Assembly (NCBI RefSeq): GCF_018137945.1 | Contig: NZ_CP073089.1 | Coordinates: 2,914,001 to 2,978,000 of the forward strand | Direction: 5' to 3' | DNA length: 64,000 nucleotides | Source: Brevibacterium sp. W7.2 | Lineage (GTDB): Bacteria > Actinomycetota > Actinomycetes > Actinomycetales > Brevibacteriaceae | Shown: piece by piece, positions 36,518 through 45,640 of the stretch | Numbering within the stretch: position 1 is the stretch's first letter | Layout of the letters: each line of letters opens with the position of its first letter | The notes under the pieces: generated by a model | The model's database searches: none | What the model saw: only the letters and a program-made list of their open reading frames with translations | Told to the model about the DNA's origin: nothing | Position numbers and translations under genes: made by a program

Positions 36518-36591
36518 CCGCCGAGGCGGCCCCCGGAGCCCGCACGCCCGCACAGGATCGCACGGGGCAGCGGTGGGAACCGCCTCGGCGG
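36518..36591. repeat. Inverted pair of CCGCCGAGGCGG elements
   Basis: CCGCCGAGGCGG at 36518-36529 and its reverse complement at 36580-36591 flank 50 bp in the gap between cls and the acyl-CoA dehydrogenase. Each element is itself a near-palindrome. Together they can form a long hairpin acting as a terminator for transcription leaving cls upstream DNA or as a binding site. Confidence 0.6.
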
Positions 36592-36721
36592 GGCGATGTT
36601 GAGCGGCGTGCCCGGGCCGACGTCACCACCGGGTCACGGAATCAGCGTCCCCCGGCGGCACCTCAATCCCAGCACCGCGACATCGGCACCGGCGGCGCCG
36701 CAGAACCTGCGCCCGACGAGG

Positions 36722-37957
36722 TCAGAGCCCGAGTTCGCGGGCGATGAGCATGAGCTGGACTTCCGTCGTGCCCTCGCCGACCTCGAGGATCTTCGAGTCG
36801 CGGTAGTGGCGGGCGACGAGGTATTCGTTCATGAAGCCGTAGCCGCCGTGGATCTGCGTGGCGTCGCGGGCGTTGTCCATGGCCGCGTCACCGGCGATCA
36901 TCTTCGCGATCGCCGCTTCCTTCTTGAACGGCAGACCCGCGAGCATGCGGGAGGCGGCGAGGTAGTACGCGGCGCGGGCGGCGACGACGCGGGCCTCCAT
37001 GCGGGCGATCTTGAACTGGATGCCCTGGAAGTCGGCGATCGGGTGGCCGAACGCCTGACGCTCCTTCGCGTACTTGACGGACTCGTCGACGCAGCCCTGG
37101 GCGGCGCCGACGGAGAGCGCGCCGACGGCGATGCGGCCCTCGTCGAGGATGCGGAGGAAGTTCGCGTAGCCGCGGCCGCGTTCGCCGAGCAGGTTCTCCT
37201 CGGGGACCTCGACGTTGTCGAACGTCAGCGGGTGCGTGTCCGAGGAGTTCCAGCCGACCTTGTCGTACGGGGGTTCGGCGGTGAAGCCGGGGGTGCCTGC
37301 GGGGATGATGATCGTCGAGATCTCCGGCACCTCACGGCCCGACTTCGAGGTCTTCGTCCCGGTCACAGCCGTGGCGGTGACGAGACGGGTGATGTCGGTG
37401 CCGGAGTTCGTGATGAAGGACTTCGACCCGTTGATCGTCCACGTGCCGTTCTCGAGCGTCGCCTTCGTCCGGGTGCCCCCGGCGTCGGAACCGGCTTCGG
37501 GTTCGGTGAGTCCGAAGGCGGCGAGCCCGGAGGCGTCGGTGAGCTTCGGCAGCCATTCCCGCTTCTGCTCCTCGGTGCCGAACCGGTAGATCGGCATCGC
37601 GCCGAGCGACACCCCGGCCTCGAGGGTGATGGCCAGGGACTGGTTGACGCGGGCGATCTCCTCGATCGCCAGGCACAGCGCGAAGTAGTCTCCGCCCATG
37701 CCGCCGTACTCCTCGTCGAAGGGCAGGCCGAAGAGGCCCATCTGCCCCATCTTCGCCACGAGGTCGTAGGGGAACTCGTGCTTCGCGTCGAGTTCGGCGC
37801 TGACGGGGGCGACCTCCTCGTCGGCGAACTTCGCAACGCCTTGACGCAGATCCTCGTATTCTTCGGGCAGCATGCCCGGGACGAAAGTGCTCATCGTGTC
37901 CTCTCCGCCGGTGGGCGTGGTTTCGCTGGTGTGTGCGGTCTGTGGTGCGGTGGTCAT
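36722..37957 (-). CDS. Acyl-CoA dehydrogenase (probable isovaleryl-type)
   Basis: This 411-residue FAD enzyme introduces the alpha-beta double bond into an acyl-Co[19 protein letters not shown] is the FAD/substrate signature, and [35 protein letters not shown] and the C-terminal [17 protein letters not shown] follow, the last carrying the catalytic Glu region. Its ATG overlaps the biotin-carboxylase stop as ATGA. The operon partners are a methylcrotonyl-type carboxylase, so isovaleryl-CoA (leucine breakdown) is the likely substrate. This is context-based. Confidence 0.88.
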   Translation of the reverse strand: MTTAPQTAHTSETTPTGGEDTMSTFVPGMLPEEYEDLRQGVAKFADEEVAPVSAELDAKHEFPYDLVAKMGQMGLFGLPFDEEYGGMGGDYFALCLAIEEIARVNQSLAITLEAGVSLGAMPIYRFGTEEQKREWLPKLTDASGLAAFGLTEPEAGSDAGGTRTKATLENGTWTINGSKSFITNSGTDITRLVTATAVTGTKTSKSGREVPEISTIIIPAGTPGFTAEPPYDKVGWNSSDTHPLTFDNVEVPEENLLGERGRGYANFLRILDEGRIAVGALSVGAAQGCVDESVKYAKERQAFGHPIADFQGIQFKIARMEARVVAARAAYYLAASRMLAGLPFKKEAAIAKMIAGDAAMDNARDATQIHGGYGFMNEYLVARHYRDSKILEVGEGTTEVQLMLIARELGL

Positions 37958-40011
37958 GCGGCGCCGCCCTTCCCGACGACCGCGACCGCCGTCTCCGTCT
38001 CAGTCGCGGAATCCGCGGCGGCCGTGTCGAGGTCGGCGGCGCTGTCGTCGACGACGGTGGCGAGCACCTCGTCGAGGGCCACCTGGGCGCCGGGCACCGC
38101 GGTGACGGTGACGGTGCCGGTGGCCGGGGCGGTGAGCACGTGCTCCATCTTCATCGCCTCGACGACGACGATCGCGTCGCCCGCCTCGACATGGGCGCCG
38201 GATTCGACCTTGACGTCGACGACCGAGCCGGGCATCGGGGCGAGCACCTCTGCCCCGCCGGCCCCGGGTGTGAGCGAGGTGTCGGCCTGCGGGCGGGTGA
38301 AGACGTGGATGCCGCGGTCGCCGGTCACCCAGATCGACCGGTCAGCGGCGTCGGAGAAGACCCGGCCGGTGTGCTGGGTGCCGTCGATGAGGACGTGCCA
38401 GGTGCCGTCGTCGCCGACGCTGACGTCGTCGACGGCGCTCGTGACGTCGACCGTCTCCCCGTCGACGGTGAGGGCGACCGTGGGGCGGAAGTCCGGACGC
38501 GAAGTGCGGAAGGGCAGCGCCCGCGCCCACGCCGAGGCGGTCCCCCGACCCAGCGCGTCCGCGGTGAGCTCCCCGGTCACCTCGGTGCCGGCCCGGCCCT
38601 GCGTGCGGAGGACGGCGGCGGTCGCGATCTGCCGGTCGATCTCCCCGGCTGTGTGGGCGAGCTGATCCTCGCCGAGGCGGTCGATGAGCGAGGTGTCGAG
38701 GTCACCGGCGACGACCTCGGGGAGGGTGGCCAGGGTGCGGAGGAAGTCGATGTTCGTCACGATACCCGGCACCGCCGAGGCCGCGAGCGCGGCGTCGAGG
38801 CGGGCGAGGGCGGTGGCTCGGTCAGGGCCCGAGACGATGAGCTTGGCGATCATCGGATCGTAGTCGGAGGCGACCCGCTGACCGGCGTCGAGTCCGGAGT
38901 CGACGCGGATGCCCTCCCCGGCGGGGAAGACGACGTCGAGCGCGCGGCCGCCGGTGGGGAGGAATCCGCGGGCGGGATCCTCGGCGTAGATGCGGGCCTC
39001 GATCGCGTGCCCGGTCAGGGTGATGTCGTCCTGGCTCAGCGGCAGCTCCTCCCCCGCGCCGACGCGCAGCTGGAGTTCGACGAGGTCGACCCCGGTGACC
39101 TCCTCGGTGACGGGGTGCTCGACCTGGAGGCGGGTGTTCATCTCCATGAAGAAGAACTCGTCGGGCCGGTCGGCGCCGACGATGAATTCGACGGTGCCGG
39201 CGCCGCGGTAGCCCACGGACCGTGCCGTCTCGATCGCCGCCTGGCCGATCCGCTCCCGGGTCGCCGCGTCGAGGAGGGCCGAGGGAGCTTCCTCGATGAC
39301 CTTCTGGTGGCGGCGCTGCAGGGAGCATTCGCGTTCGCCCAGGTGGATGACGTTCCCGTGCGCATCGGCCATGACCTGGACCTCGATGTGGCGCGGGGTG
39401 GCGACGAGGCGTTCGAGGAAGAGGGTGTCGTCGCCGAAGGAGTTCGCGGCCTCGCGACGTGCGGTCTCGAGAGCGGCGGGCAGAGCTGCGGGCTCGAAGA
39501 CCGCGTGCATGCCCTTGCCGCCGCCACCGGCCGAGGGCTTGATGAGGACGGGGTAGCCGATGTCCTCGGCGGCGGCGATGAGCGCCTCATTGCTCAGCCC
39601 GGCGTCCTTCGTGCCGGGCACGAGCGGCACGCCGCGGGCGGAGACGGCCTGCTTCGCGGTGATCTTGTCGCCCATCGTCCGGATCGCCTCGGGTCCGGGA
39701 CCGAGGAAGACGATGCCGGCGGCCTCACACGCGGCAGAGAAGTCGGCGTTCTCGGAGAGGAAGCCGTAGCCGGGATGGATGGCCTGGGCCCCGGTCGCCT
39801 GGGCGGCCGCGATGACCTTGTCGATGTCGAGGTAGGACTCCGAGGCGGCGGCGGGACCGAGCCGCACGGCGGTGTCGGCGGCCCTGACGTGGGCGGCGTG
39901 CGCGTCGGCGTCGGAGTAGACGGCGACGGTCCGGATGCCGAGGCGCTTCGCGGTGCGGATGACGCGCAGGGCGATCTCGCCGCGGTTGGCGATGAGGATG
40001 GTGTCGAACAT
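37954..40011 (-). CDS. Biotin-dependent acyl-CoA carboxylase, alpha subunit (biotin carboxylase plus biotin carrier domain)
   Basis: This 685-residue protein starts [21 protein letters not shown], with the ATP-grasp loop [13 protein letters not shown] and [33 protein letters not shown]. The C-terminal biotin domain has EAMKMEH with the biotinyl Lys at about 621. It makes carboxybiotin for the beta subunit encoded 8 bp upstream. An Ala/Asp/Thr-rich tail of about 30 residues follows the carrier domain. The organisation matches MccA/LiuD-type subunits. Confidence 0.93.
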   Translation of the reverse strand: MFDTILIANRGEIALRVIRTAKRLGIRTVAVYSDADAHAAHVRAADTAVRLGPAAASESYLDIDKVIAAAQATGAQAIHPGYGFLSENADFSAACEAAGIVFLGPGPEAIRTMGDKITAKQAVSARGVPLVPGTKDAGLSNEALIAAAEDIGYPVLIKPSAGGGGKGMHAVFEPAALPAALETARREAANSFGDDTLFLERLVATPRHIEVQVMADAHGNVIHLGERECSLQRRHQKVIEEAPSALLDAATRERIGQAAIETARSVGYRGAGTVEFIVGADRPDEFFFMEMNTRLQVEHPVTEEVTGVDLVELQLRVGAGEELPLSQDDITLTGHAIEARIYAEDPARGFLPTGGRALDVVFPAGEGIRVDSGLDAGQRVASDYDPMIAKLIVSGPDRATALARLDAALAASAVPGIVTNIDFLRTLATLPEVVAGDLDTSLIDRLGEDQLAHTAGEIDRQIATAAVLRTQGRAGTEVTGELTADALGRGTASAWARALPFRTSRPDFRPTVALTVDGETVDVTSAVDDVSVGDDGTWHVLIDGTQHTGRVFSDAADRSIWVTGDRGIHVFTRPQADTSLTPGAGGAEVLAPMPGSVVDVKVESGAHVEAGDAIVVVEAMKMEHVLTAPATGTVTVTAVPGAQVALDEVLATVVDDSAADLDTAAADSATETETAVAVVGKGGAA

Positions 40012-40019
40012 TGGTCAGC

Positions 40020-41633
40020 TCACATTCTGAAGACGCCGTAGCCGGCGGCGTCGAGCGGTCGGCTCAGGGGCGAGAAGCGGGCGAGGTCGAGGGCGAGCGC
40101 GAGGATCTCGCGGGTGTCCTGAGGTTCGATGATGCCGTCGTCCCACAGCCTGGCCGTCGAGTAGTACGGGTTGCCCTGGGCTTCGTACTGGTCGCGGATG
40201 GGCTGCTTGAACTCGTCTTCGGCCTCGGCCGACCACGTCTCGCCGCGGGACTCGATCTGGTCGCGTTTGACGGTGGAGAGGACACTGGCGGCCTGTTCGC
40301 CGCCCATCACGGAGATGCGGGCGTTGGGCCACATCCACAGGAAGCGCGGGGAGTAGGCGCGCCCGCACATCGAGTAGTTGCCGGCGCCGAAGGATCCGCC
40401 GATGACGACGGTGAATTTCGGGACGCGGGCGGTGGCGACGGCGTTGACCATCTTCGCCCCGTGCTTGGCGATGCCGCCGGCCTCGTAGTCGCGGCCGACC
40501 ATGAAGCCGGAGATGTTCTGGAGGAAGACGAGCGGGATCGTCCGCTGGTCGCAGAGTTCGATGAAGTGGGCGCCCTTCTGGGCGGATTCGCCGAAGAGGA
40601 TGCCGTTGTTGGCGATGATGCCGACGGGGTGGCCGTCGATGTGGGCGAAGCCGGTGACGAGGCTCGTGCCGTACTCGGCCTTGAACTCGTGGAACTGCGA
40701 GCCGTCAACGAGGCGGGCGATGACCTCGTGGACGTCATAGGGGACCTTCGAGTCGACGGGGACGATCGAGGTGAGCTCCTCCGGTGAGTGGAGCGGTTCC
40801 TGCGGTTCGATGACGTCCCAGTTCGGCGCCGGCTTCGGTCCGAGGGTGGAGACGATGTCGCGCATGATCTCGAGTGCGTGCGCGTCGTTGGCCGCGAGGT
40901 GGTCGGTGACGCCGGAGACCCGGGAGTGCAGGGCACCGCCGCCGAGGTCCTCGGCGCTGACCTCTTCGCCGGTCGCGGCTTTGACCAGCGGCGGGCCGCC
41001 GAGGAAGATCGTGCCCTGTTCGGAGACGATGATCGATTCGTCGGCCATCGCCGGGACGTAGGCGCCGCCGGCGGTCGAGGAGCCGAGGACGGCGGCGAGC
41101 TGCGGGATGCCCGCGGCGGACAGGGTCGCCTGGTTGTAGAAGATCCGACCGAAGTGCTCGCGGTCGGGGAAGACGTCGTCCTGGTTGGGCAGGTTCGCAC
41201 CGCCGGAGTCGACGAGGTAGATGCAGGGCAGCCGGTTGTCCTTCGCGATCTCCTGGGCCCGCAGGTGCTTCTTCACCGTCACCGGGTAGTAGGTCCCGCC
41301 CTTGACGGTGGCGTCGTTGGCGACGATGACGCATTCGCGCCCGGCGACCCGGCCGATGCCGGTGATGATCCCGGCGCCCGGGCTCGCGTCGTCGTACATC
41401 CCGTTCGCCGCGAGCGGGGAGAGTTCGAGGAAGGGGGTGCCGGGGTCGAGGAGGGCCTCGACGCGATCGCGGGGCAGGAGCTTGCCGCGGTCGATGTGCC
41501 TCTGCCTGGACTTCTCGGGTCCGCCGAGCGCGGTGGCGCTGATGCGGTCCCGGAGTTCGGCGATGAGCGCGGCGTGCGCGTCGGCGTTGGCCTGCCCGGC
41601 CGCCGGGTTGGCCGCAGTTCCCACTGCTCTCAT
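40020..41633 (-). CDS. Acyl-CoA carboxylase beta subunit, methylcrotonyl-CoA carboxylase type
   Basis: This 537-residue carboxyltransferase has crotonase-like halves, with [19 protein letters not shown] and [17 protein letters not shown]. These are characteristic of methylcrotonyl-CoA carboxylase rather than propionyl-CoA carboxylase. [20 protein letters not shown] and [21 protein letters not shown] follow. With the alpha subunit it carboxylates 3-methylcrotonyl-CoA in leucine catabolism. It is first in the operon and divergent from a TetR gene, with a clear operator between. Confidence 0.92.
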   Translation of the reverse strand: MRAVGTAANPAAGQANADAHAALIAELRDRISATALGGPEKSRQRHIDRGKLLPRDRVEALLDPGTPFLELSPLAANGMYDDASPGAGIITGIGRVAGRECVIVANDATVKGGTYYPVTVKKHLRAQEIAKDNRLPCIYLVDSGGANLPNQDDVFPDREHFGRIFYNQATLSAAGIPQLAAVLGSSTAGGAYVPAMADESIIVSEQGTIFLGGPPLVKAATGEEVSAEDLGGGALHSRVSGVTDHLAANDAHALEIMRDIVSTLGPKPAPNWDVIEPQEPLHSPEELTSIVPVDSKVPYDVHEVIARLVDGSQFHEFKAEYGTSLVTGFAHIDGHPVGIIANNGILFGESAQKGAHFIELCDQRTIPLVFLQNISGFMVGRDYEAGGIAKHGAKMVNAVATARVPKFTVVIGGSFGAGNYSMCGRAYSPRFLWMWPNARISVMGGEQAASVLSTVKRDQIESRGETWSAEAEDEFKQPIRDQYEAQGNPYYSTARLWDDGIIEPQDTREILALALDLARFSPLSRPLDAAGYGVFRM

Positions 41634-41656
41634 TCCCTGGTCCCCTCACTGCAGTT

Positions 41657-41678
41657 TCAGTTAATGGTGATTAACTGA
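41657..41678. promoter_or_regulatory. TetR operator in the carboxylase-tetR divergent promoter
   Basis: Perfect 9-bp arms TCAGTTAAT and ATTAACTGA are separated by GGTG. The site is AT-rich in a GC-rich background and lies 24 bp before the carboxylase start and about 63 bp before tetR. It is the expected binding site for the adjacent regulator, controlling both directions. Confidence 0.78.
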
Positions 41679-41740
41679 CTGCTATGATACTGCTCACGGT
41701 CGAGTGTGACAACGCGCACGACCACCGAGCACGAATGTGA

Positions 41741-42343
41741 GTGGGAATGAAGCAGACGGAAGCGACGTCGCCGCGCGCGGCGGCGAAGGCGGCCAGGCGC
41801 GAGCAGCTGCTCGCGGTGGCGAAGACGCTCTTCGCCCGGCACGGCTTCCACGGGGTCCGCCTCGAGGACCTGGCCAAGGGCGTGGGCATCTCCGCACCCG
41901 CGGTCTACCGGCACTTCGAGTCGAAGGAGGCCGTCCTCGAGGAGCTCCTCGTCGGGATCTCCCAGTACCTGCAGACCGGCGGGGATGCGATCGCCTCCCG
42001 GAACGCCGAGGCGGTGCCGACGCTGCGGGCGCTCGTCGACTTCCACATCGACTTCGCGATGTCCGAGCCCGATCTCATCCGCATCCAGGACCGCGATTTC
42101 GCCGCCCTGCCCGACGGGTCGCGGCGCACGGTGCGGCGCCTGCAGCGGCAGTACGTGAGCGAATGGGCGGCCGTCGCGGCGCAGGCCCACCCGGACTGGT
42201 CGCTCGAGGCCGCGACCGTGCGCGTCCACGCGGCGTTCGGGATGATGAATTCGACGCCGTACCTCGCCCGCAGCTCCAGCGCCGAGGTGGTCCGCCGCGA
42301 GCTGCGGGCGGCAGCGACCGCGGCGCTGGGGCTATCAAAGTAA
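41741..42343 (+). CDS. TetR-family regulator of the acyl-CoA catabolic operon, C-terminus altered by an insertion
   Basis: This 200-residue protein has a TetR helix-turn-helix at about 24-66: LLAVAKTLFARHGFHGVRLEDLAKGVGISAPAVYRHFESKEAVL. It probably represses the divergent dehydrogenase/carboxylase operon and binds an acyl-CoA. The last 280 bp before the junction at 42331 are repeated at 44253-44532. Here the protein ends ALGLSK; the displaced original end, 2.2 kb away, reads ALGIG. The gene therefore survived the insertion with only its last residues replaced, so the regulator is probably still active. Confidence 0.88.
   Translation: MGMKQTEATSPRAAAKAARREQLLAVAKTLFARHGFHGVRLEDLAKGVGISAPAVYRHFESKEAVLEELLVGISQYLQTGGDAIASRNAEAVPTLRALVDFHIDFAMSEPDLIRIQDRDFAALPDGSRRTVRRLQRQYVSEWAAVAAQAHPDWSLEAATVRVHAAFGMMNSTPYLARSSSAEVVRRELRAAATAALGLSK
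42052..42331. repeat. 280-bp direct repeat, left copy (3' part of tetR)
   Basis: It aligns base for base with 44253-44532 at an offset of 2,201 bp, with three mismatches: C/T at 42139, G/A at 42308 and A/G at 42313. It lies wholly inside the tetR reading frame. The two copies flank the foreign insert and could recombine to excise it. Confidence 0.97.
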
Positions 42344-42532
42344 GAGTATCTATCGAGTTCTCGTCGGACGCCACGGTGCCCTATAGGCAACAAAACCAGG
42401 ACGAGGTCAAATGTACGTGCACGGAAACTGCAAGAAAGATTCACGTCAGAAGCATCCGTTGCTTGAACTGAGTTCTCTCTAAACGAGCCCACATTTCGCC
42501 ACCCAACCTCAATCACAGAGATACCAGCACGT

Positions 42533-43996
42533 TCAGGTCCACGGTCGATTCCAGGCTCGTGTCAATGCATCATGAAGCATATATTGATGATGACGGCTAA
42601 ACCCGGCACCGCTGACATTGCGATAAGCAAAGTCAGTATACTTTCCATTGCGCATACCTATTCCCCCAACATCGAACAGCTGTTTCAGCAGTTGACGGAT
42701 TTCATGTGTTTCAATTTCACCTTCTAGCTCTCGCTGGAGGTACTCGAAAGAAAACATGCGCCTAGGGCTTGTTCGCAACACATCCTCAAAACTTCTTAGG
42801 CGAGGCGTCTTATTCGGCGGCAAAACTCCCGCAAGGTTGTCGAATATTTCACCCACGAAATACTCAATGCAGTAGCGTTTTAACGCACTCTCAGCAATCG
42901 CCTGCGGGATTGCCGAACGTCCACCGTATTCAAGTTTCATGTAATTCAATGCCGCGATAATGTCACGCGGCAATAGACGGGTATGATCCAGGATCGCGGT
43001 TGGAATGTCGGGATATATCCACGCCCTGTGATTGGCAAAGTACTGTTTTACCAGATTAATCTGAGGATGGCGCACGGATGTTTTTCCTTGAACCAAGTTC
43101 CAAAGATCATTCTGAGGCCCAATGCCGCCAGCATTCCAGTCTAGGTGGACCGCTTTTTGCTTCATCTTGTTCAGATCGGGCCCCGAAAGCACATCAAAAA
43201 TATCTGAGCGAACTGCGGTAACAAACAAATACGGCAGCCGACTAGCTTTCGACCACTTGTTCAGAGAATTGATCGCCTGGATCAAACCGGTAAGAGAATT
43301 CCACTCGTCATGATCTTCAAAGAAGAACGAATCCAATCCATCCAGTGCAATCAAATGCCGACTTTCACTTGGATTCTCGATCAAGGTTTCCTTAATGAAC
43401 GCCGAGGCCTCCAATGGGCCCTGAGATGTAAATTCGTTGTTTTTTTCGGACCTGCCAAATTCACTGCTAAGAAATTTGAGATCCATCTTGATCGGACCCA
43501 TTTTCCACTTTGTTACCGCCCCGATCCAATCATTTGTAATGTATCCTTGCTTACGCAGTCCAGAAATTAGTTGCTCAAGTTGCCGATGGGCGGAAGTCGC
43601 ACCTACATCATTCGATAGCGAGGACAACAGCCTCAACAAAAGCAAAAATTCCCATCCAGATTGAGTCCTCGAAGCGCCCAGCGATTGTCCGCTTCCGAAG
43701 CCTGTGACATCGTTAACCGGGAAGCCGGCGAGATCCCAGAGCATAAAGAACCGGTTCGGGTCGCCTTGCCATTTGAGCCTAATATGCTCTAGAACTGCCG
43801 TTTTTCCTGATCCCTTCGGGCCAAGCAATAACCAAAGATTGCGAGTTTCGATGCCGTATGCCGCTTCACGATAATCGAAGTAACCGTTTAACAGTAGTTC
43901 GGGCTCGTCGATTGCTTCTTGAGTAGCATCTATGTCTCCGAAGTTGAGATCACTGAACTTCGGGGAGAGTTCGCGCGGGGATGTCTTCTTCGCCAT
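42533..43996 (-). CDS. P-loop ATPase, Sll1717-like (candidate defence protein)
   Basis: This 487-residue protein is probably cytoplasmic. An N-terminal FGDIDATQEA motif precedes Walker A GPKGSGKT (59-66). A Walker-B-like strand HLIALDGLDSFF (214-225), a VRSDIF sensor segment (262-267) and an RLLPRDIIAALNYM motif (340-353), as in STAND/KAP-type ATPases, follow. The C-terminal ~85 residues (FSFEYLQRELEGEIETHEIR onward) look like a winged helix. No nuclease, membrane or other effector domain is visible. The organisation recalls the Sll1717-type ATPases met near prokaryotic defence genes; that assignment is from memory of the family. Low G+C and TTA/CTA leucine codons mark it as foreign. Function is unproven. 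Confidence 0.8.
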   Translation of the reverse strand: MAKKTSPRELSPKFSDLNFGDIDATQEAIDEPELLLNGYFDYREAAYGIETRNLWLLLGPKGSGKTAVLEHIRLKWQGDPNRFFMLWDLAGFPVNDVTGFGSGQSLGASRTQSGWEFLLLLRLLSSLSNDVGATSAHRQLEQLISGLRKQGYITNDWIGAVTKWKMGPIKMDLKFLSSEFGRSEKNNEFTSQGPLEASAFIKETLIENPSESRHLIALDGLDSFFFEDHDEWNSLTGLIQAINSLNKWSKASRLPYLFVTAVRSDIFDVLSGPDLNKMKQKAVHLDWNAGGIGPQNDLWNLVQGKTSVRHPQINLVKQYFANHRAWIYPDIPTAILDHTRLLPRDIIAALNYMKLEYGGRSAIPQAIAESALKRYCIEYFVGEIFDNLAGVLPPNKTPRLRSFEDVLRTSPRRMFSFEYLQRELEGEIETHEIRQLLKQLFDVGGIGMRNGKYTDFAYRNVSGAGFSRHHQYMLHDALTRAWNRPWT

Positions 43997-44005
43997 TTCG
44001 TTAGT

Positions 44006-44203
44006 CTAGACCGTCGGCGCGCCAGGGCGTGAACGAAAGTCTGAGTCAAGTTCTAGGCGACTACTGATGGCGAAAATTTCGGCCGACAGCAGTTCAAACT
44101 CCTCTGCCGTTTGAGAAGCTGGCTCTCCAGGCACGAGCGCGGCCAATGTCTACAAGCGTATCGGTATCTCCAGTATTGCCTATGCCGAAGCTACGGTGAC
44201 TTG
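44006..44203 (-). pseudogene. Open-frame remnant upstream of and in frame with the ATPase
   Basis: On the minus strand a 66-codon open frame runs from a TAA (44206-44204) to a TAG (44008-44006), three codons before the ATPase ATG and in the same frame. Its translation (for example SAEIFAISSRLELDSDF) looks protein-like, but there is no good start codon. It may be the 3' end of a lost upstream partner gene, or chance. I do not recognise it. Confidence 0.3.
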
Positions 44204-44252
44204 GTTAGGGAGCCCTGCGAGGCGCGCCATGAGGCGTACGTACATTTTTCGG

Positions 44253-44532
44253 CTTCGCGATGTCCGAGCCCGATCTCATCCGCATCCAGGACCGCGATTT
44301 CGCCGCCCTGCCCGACGGGTCGCGGCGCACGGTGCGGCGTCTGCAGCGGCAGTACGTGAGCGAATGGGCGGCCGTCGCGGCGCAGGCCCACCCGGACTGG
44401 TCGCTCGAGGCCGCGACCGTGCGCGTCCACGCGGCGTTCGGGATGATGAATTCGACGCCGTACCTCGCCCGCAGCTCCAGCGCCGAGGTGGTCCGCCGCG
44501 AGCTGCGGACGGCGGCGACCGCGGCGCTGGGG
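44253..44532. repeat. 280-bp direct repeat, right copy
   Basis: Right-hand copy of 42052-42331. Downstream of it the sequence runs straight into native high-G+C DNA, and the tetR frame ends two codons later, so this copy is joined to the ancestral 3' flank. Confidence 0.97.
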
Positions 44533-44541
44533 ATCGGCTGA
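44253..44541 (+). pseudogene. Displaced 3' fragment of tetR
   Basis: About 93 codons are open from an internal ATG at 44260, giving the C-terminal half of the TetR ligand domain and the presumed original end ALGIG with TGA at 44539-44541. It lacks the helix-turn-helix and any promoter. It differs from the intact copy by one residue (Ala to Thr) before the divergent ends. It is a remnant, not a working regulator. Confidence 0.9.
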
Positions 44542-44583
44542 CCCCGGCCGGCGCACGCGTCCGCCGGCCGGGGTGCGGGCCGG

Positions 44584-45504
44584 TCAGGGGACGATGACGA
44601 GCTTGCCGCGGGTGTGCCCGGTCGCGCTCGAGCGGAACGCGTCGGCCACCTCGGCGAGGGGGAAGATCTCCGCGACATCGACGGTGAGCTTGCCCGCGTC
44701 GACGAGCTCGGTGAGCCGGGCCGTCGTCGCTCCATCGGGACGCACCCAGATGTAGCGGCCGCCGTGCTCGGTCACGGTCGGGTCGGCGATCGAGGCGTGT
44801 GCTCCGTCGTCGGCGAGGACGGCGAGCGTGGTCTCGAGCTGTCCGCCGACGAAATCGGCGACGGCGTCGACGGGACCGCCCGCGAGCTCCGTGACCCGCT
44901 CGGCCAGGCCCTCGCCGTAGGTGACGGGTTCGACCCCGAGCCCCGTCAGGCAGTGGTGGTTGCGCTCCGAGGCGGTGCCGATGACGCGGGCGCCGGCGGC
45001 CTTGGCGATCTGGACGGCCATGCTGCCGACGCCTCCCGCCGCACCGTGGATGAGGACGGTCTTCCCCTCGAGGTCGCCGAGGGCGTCGAGGGTGCGCAGG
45101 GCGGTGTTGCCGGCCAGCGGCAGTCCTCCGGCCTGTTCCCAGGTCAGTCCCGCCGGCTTCTTCGTCACGGCGTGGACGGGGACGGCGACCTTCTCCGCGA
45201 AGGTGCCGCCGCCGAGGACGTCCTTGCGGGCGTAGGCGACGACCTCATCGCCGATCTCGAACTCCGGAGTGTCGAAGCCGAGGCCGATGACGGTGCCGGC
45301 GACGTCCCAGCCGGGGATGACGGGGAACTGGGTGGGCAGGAACTTCTCGAGTCCGCCGCCGACGAGCTTCCAGTCGACAGGGTTGACCCCCGCGGCCTTG
45401 ACCTCGATGAGGACGGAGGCCGGCGGGACCTTCGGATCCTCGATCTCTCGGACGGTGATGTCGTCGAAGTCATCGGTGAACTGGTCATAGACCGCTGCGC
45501 GCAT
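44584..45504 (-). CDS. NAD(P)-dependent quinone oxidoreductase-type zinc-less alcohol dehydrogenase
   Basis: This 306-residue MDR-superfamily enzyme has a GroES-like start (VLIEVKAAGVNPVDWKLVGG), the nucleotide-binding loop LIHGAAGGVGSMAVQIAK and a C-terminal FRSSATGHTRGKLVIV. The catalytic zinc ligands of alcohol dehydrogenases are not seen, which fits quinone reductases. A strong GAGGAGG precedes the ATG. The substrate is unknown. It converges with the tetR remnant. Confidence 0.9.
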   Translation of the reverse strand: MRAAVYDQFTDDFDDITVREIEDPKVPPASVLIEVKAAGVNPVDWKLVGGGLEKFLPTQFPVIPGWDVAGTVIGLGFDTPEFEIGDEVVAYARKDVLGGGTFAEKVAVPVHAVTKKPAGLTWEQAGGLPLAGNTALRTLDALGDLEGKTVLIHGAAGGVGSMAVQIAKAAGARVIGTASERNHHCLTGLGVEPVTYGEGLAERVTELAGGPVDAVADFVGGQLETTLAVLADDGAHASIADPTVTEHGGRYIWVRPDGATTARLTELVDAGKLTVDVAEIFPLAEVADAFRSSATGHTRGKLVIVP

Positions 45505-45640
45505 CGCGCCTCCTCAAAGGGGCTGTCGAGTCAGATGTGCGGGCACCGTTGTGCGCCCGTGCGACGCACAACGTCCCCGGCCCGCCCGCTATTCCACCGG
45601 AGTCCCCGACGATGTCAGTGCCCCGGCGTAGGCTCATGAC

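Larger units (their letters stand above)
42332..44252. mobile_element. Horizontally acquired 1.9-kb insert carrying a single P-loop ATPase
   Basis: Base composition drops sharply here: sampled lines are about 43-48% G+C, against roughly two thirds or more outside. The insert interrupts the 3' end of tetR and is bounded by a 280-bp direct repeat of that gene. Its only long gene is the ATPase on the minus strand. I looked for transposase, integrase and terminal inverted repeats and found none. The layout could come from single-crossover integration of a small circle carrying the tetR segment, or from homology-assisted illegitimate recombination. The 42344-42532 part holds no gene I can see. Confidence 0.85.

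Noticed and set aside
42332..44252. Insertion sequence or integron-like element
   Set aside because: No transposase, integrase, terminal inverted repeats or attC-like site is visible, and the flanking repeat is 280 bp of host gene.
44196..44597. Plus-strand frame crossing the right insert junction
   Set aside because: It reads the tetR remnant out of frame and joins it to insert DNA; the in-frame reading is the tetR 3' fragment.
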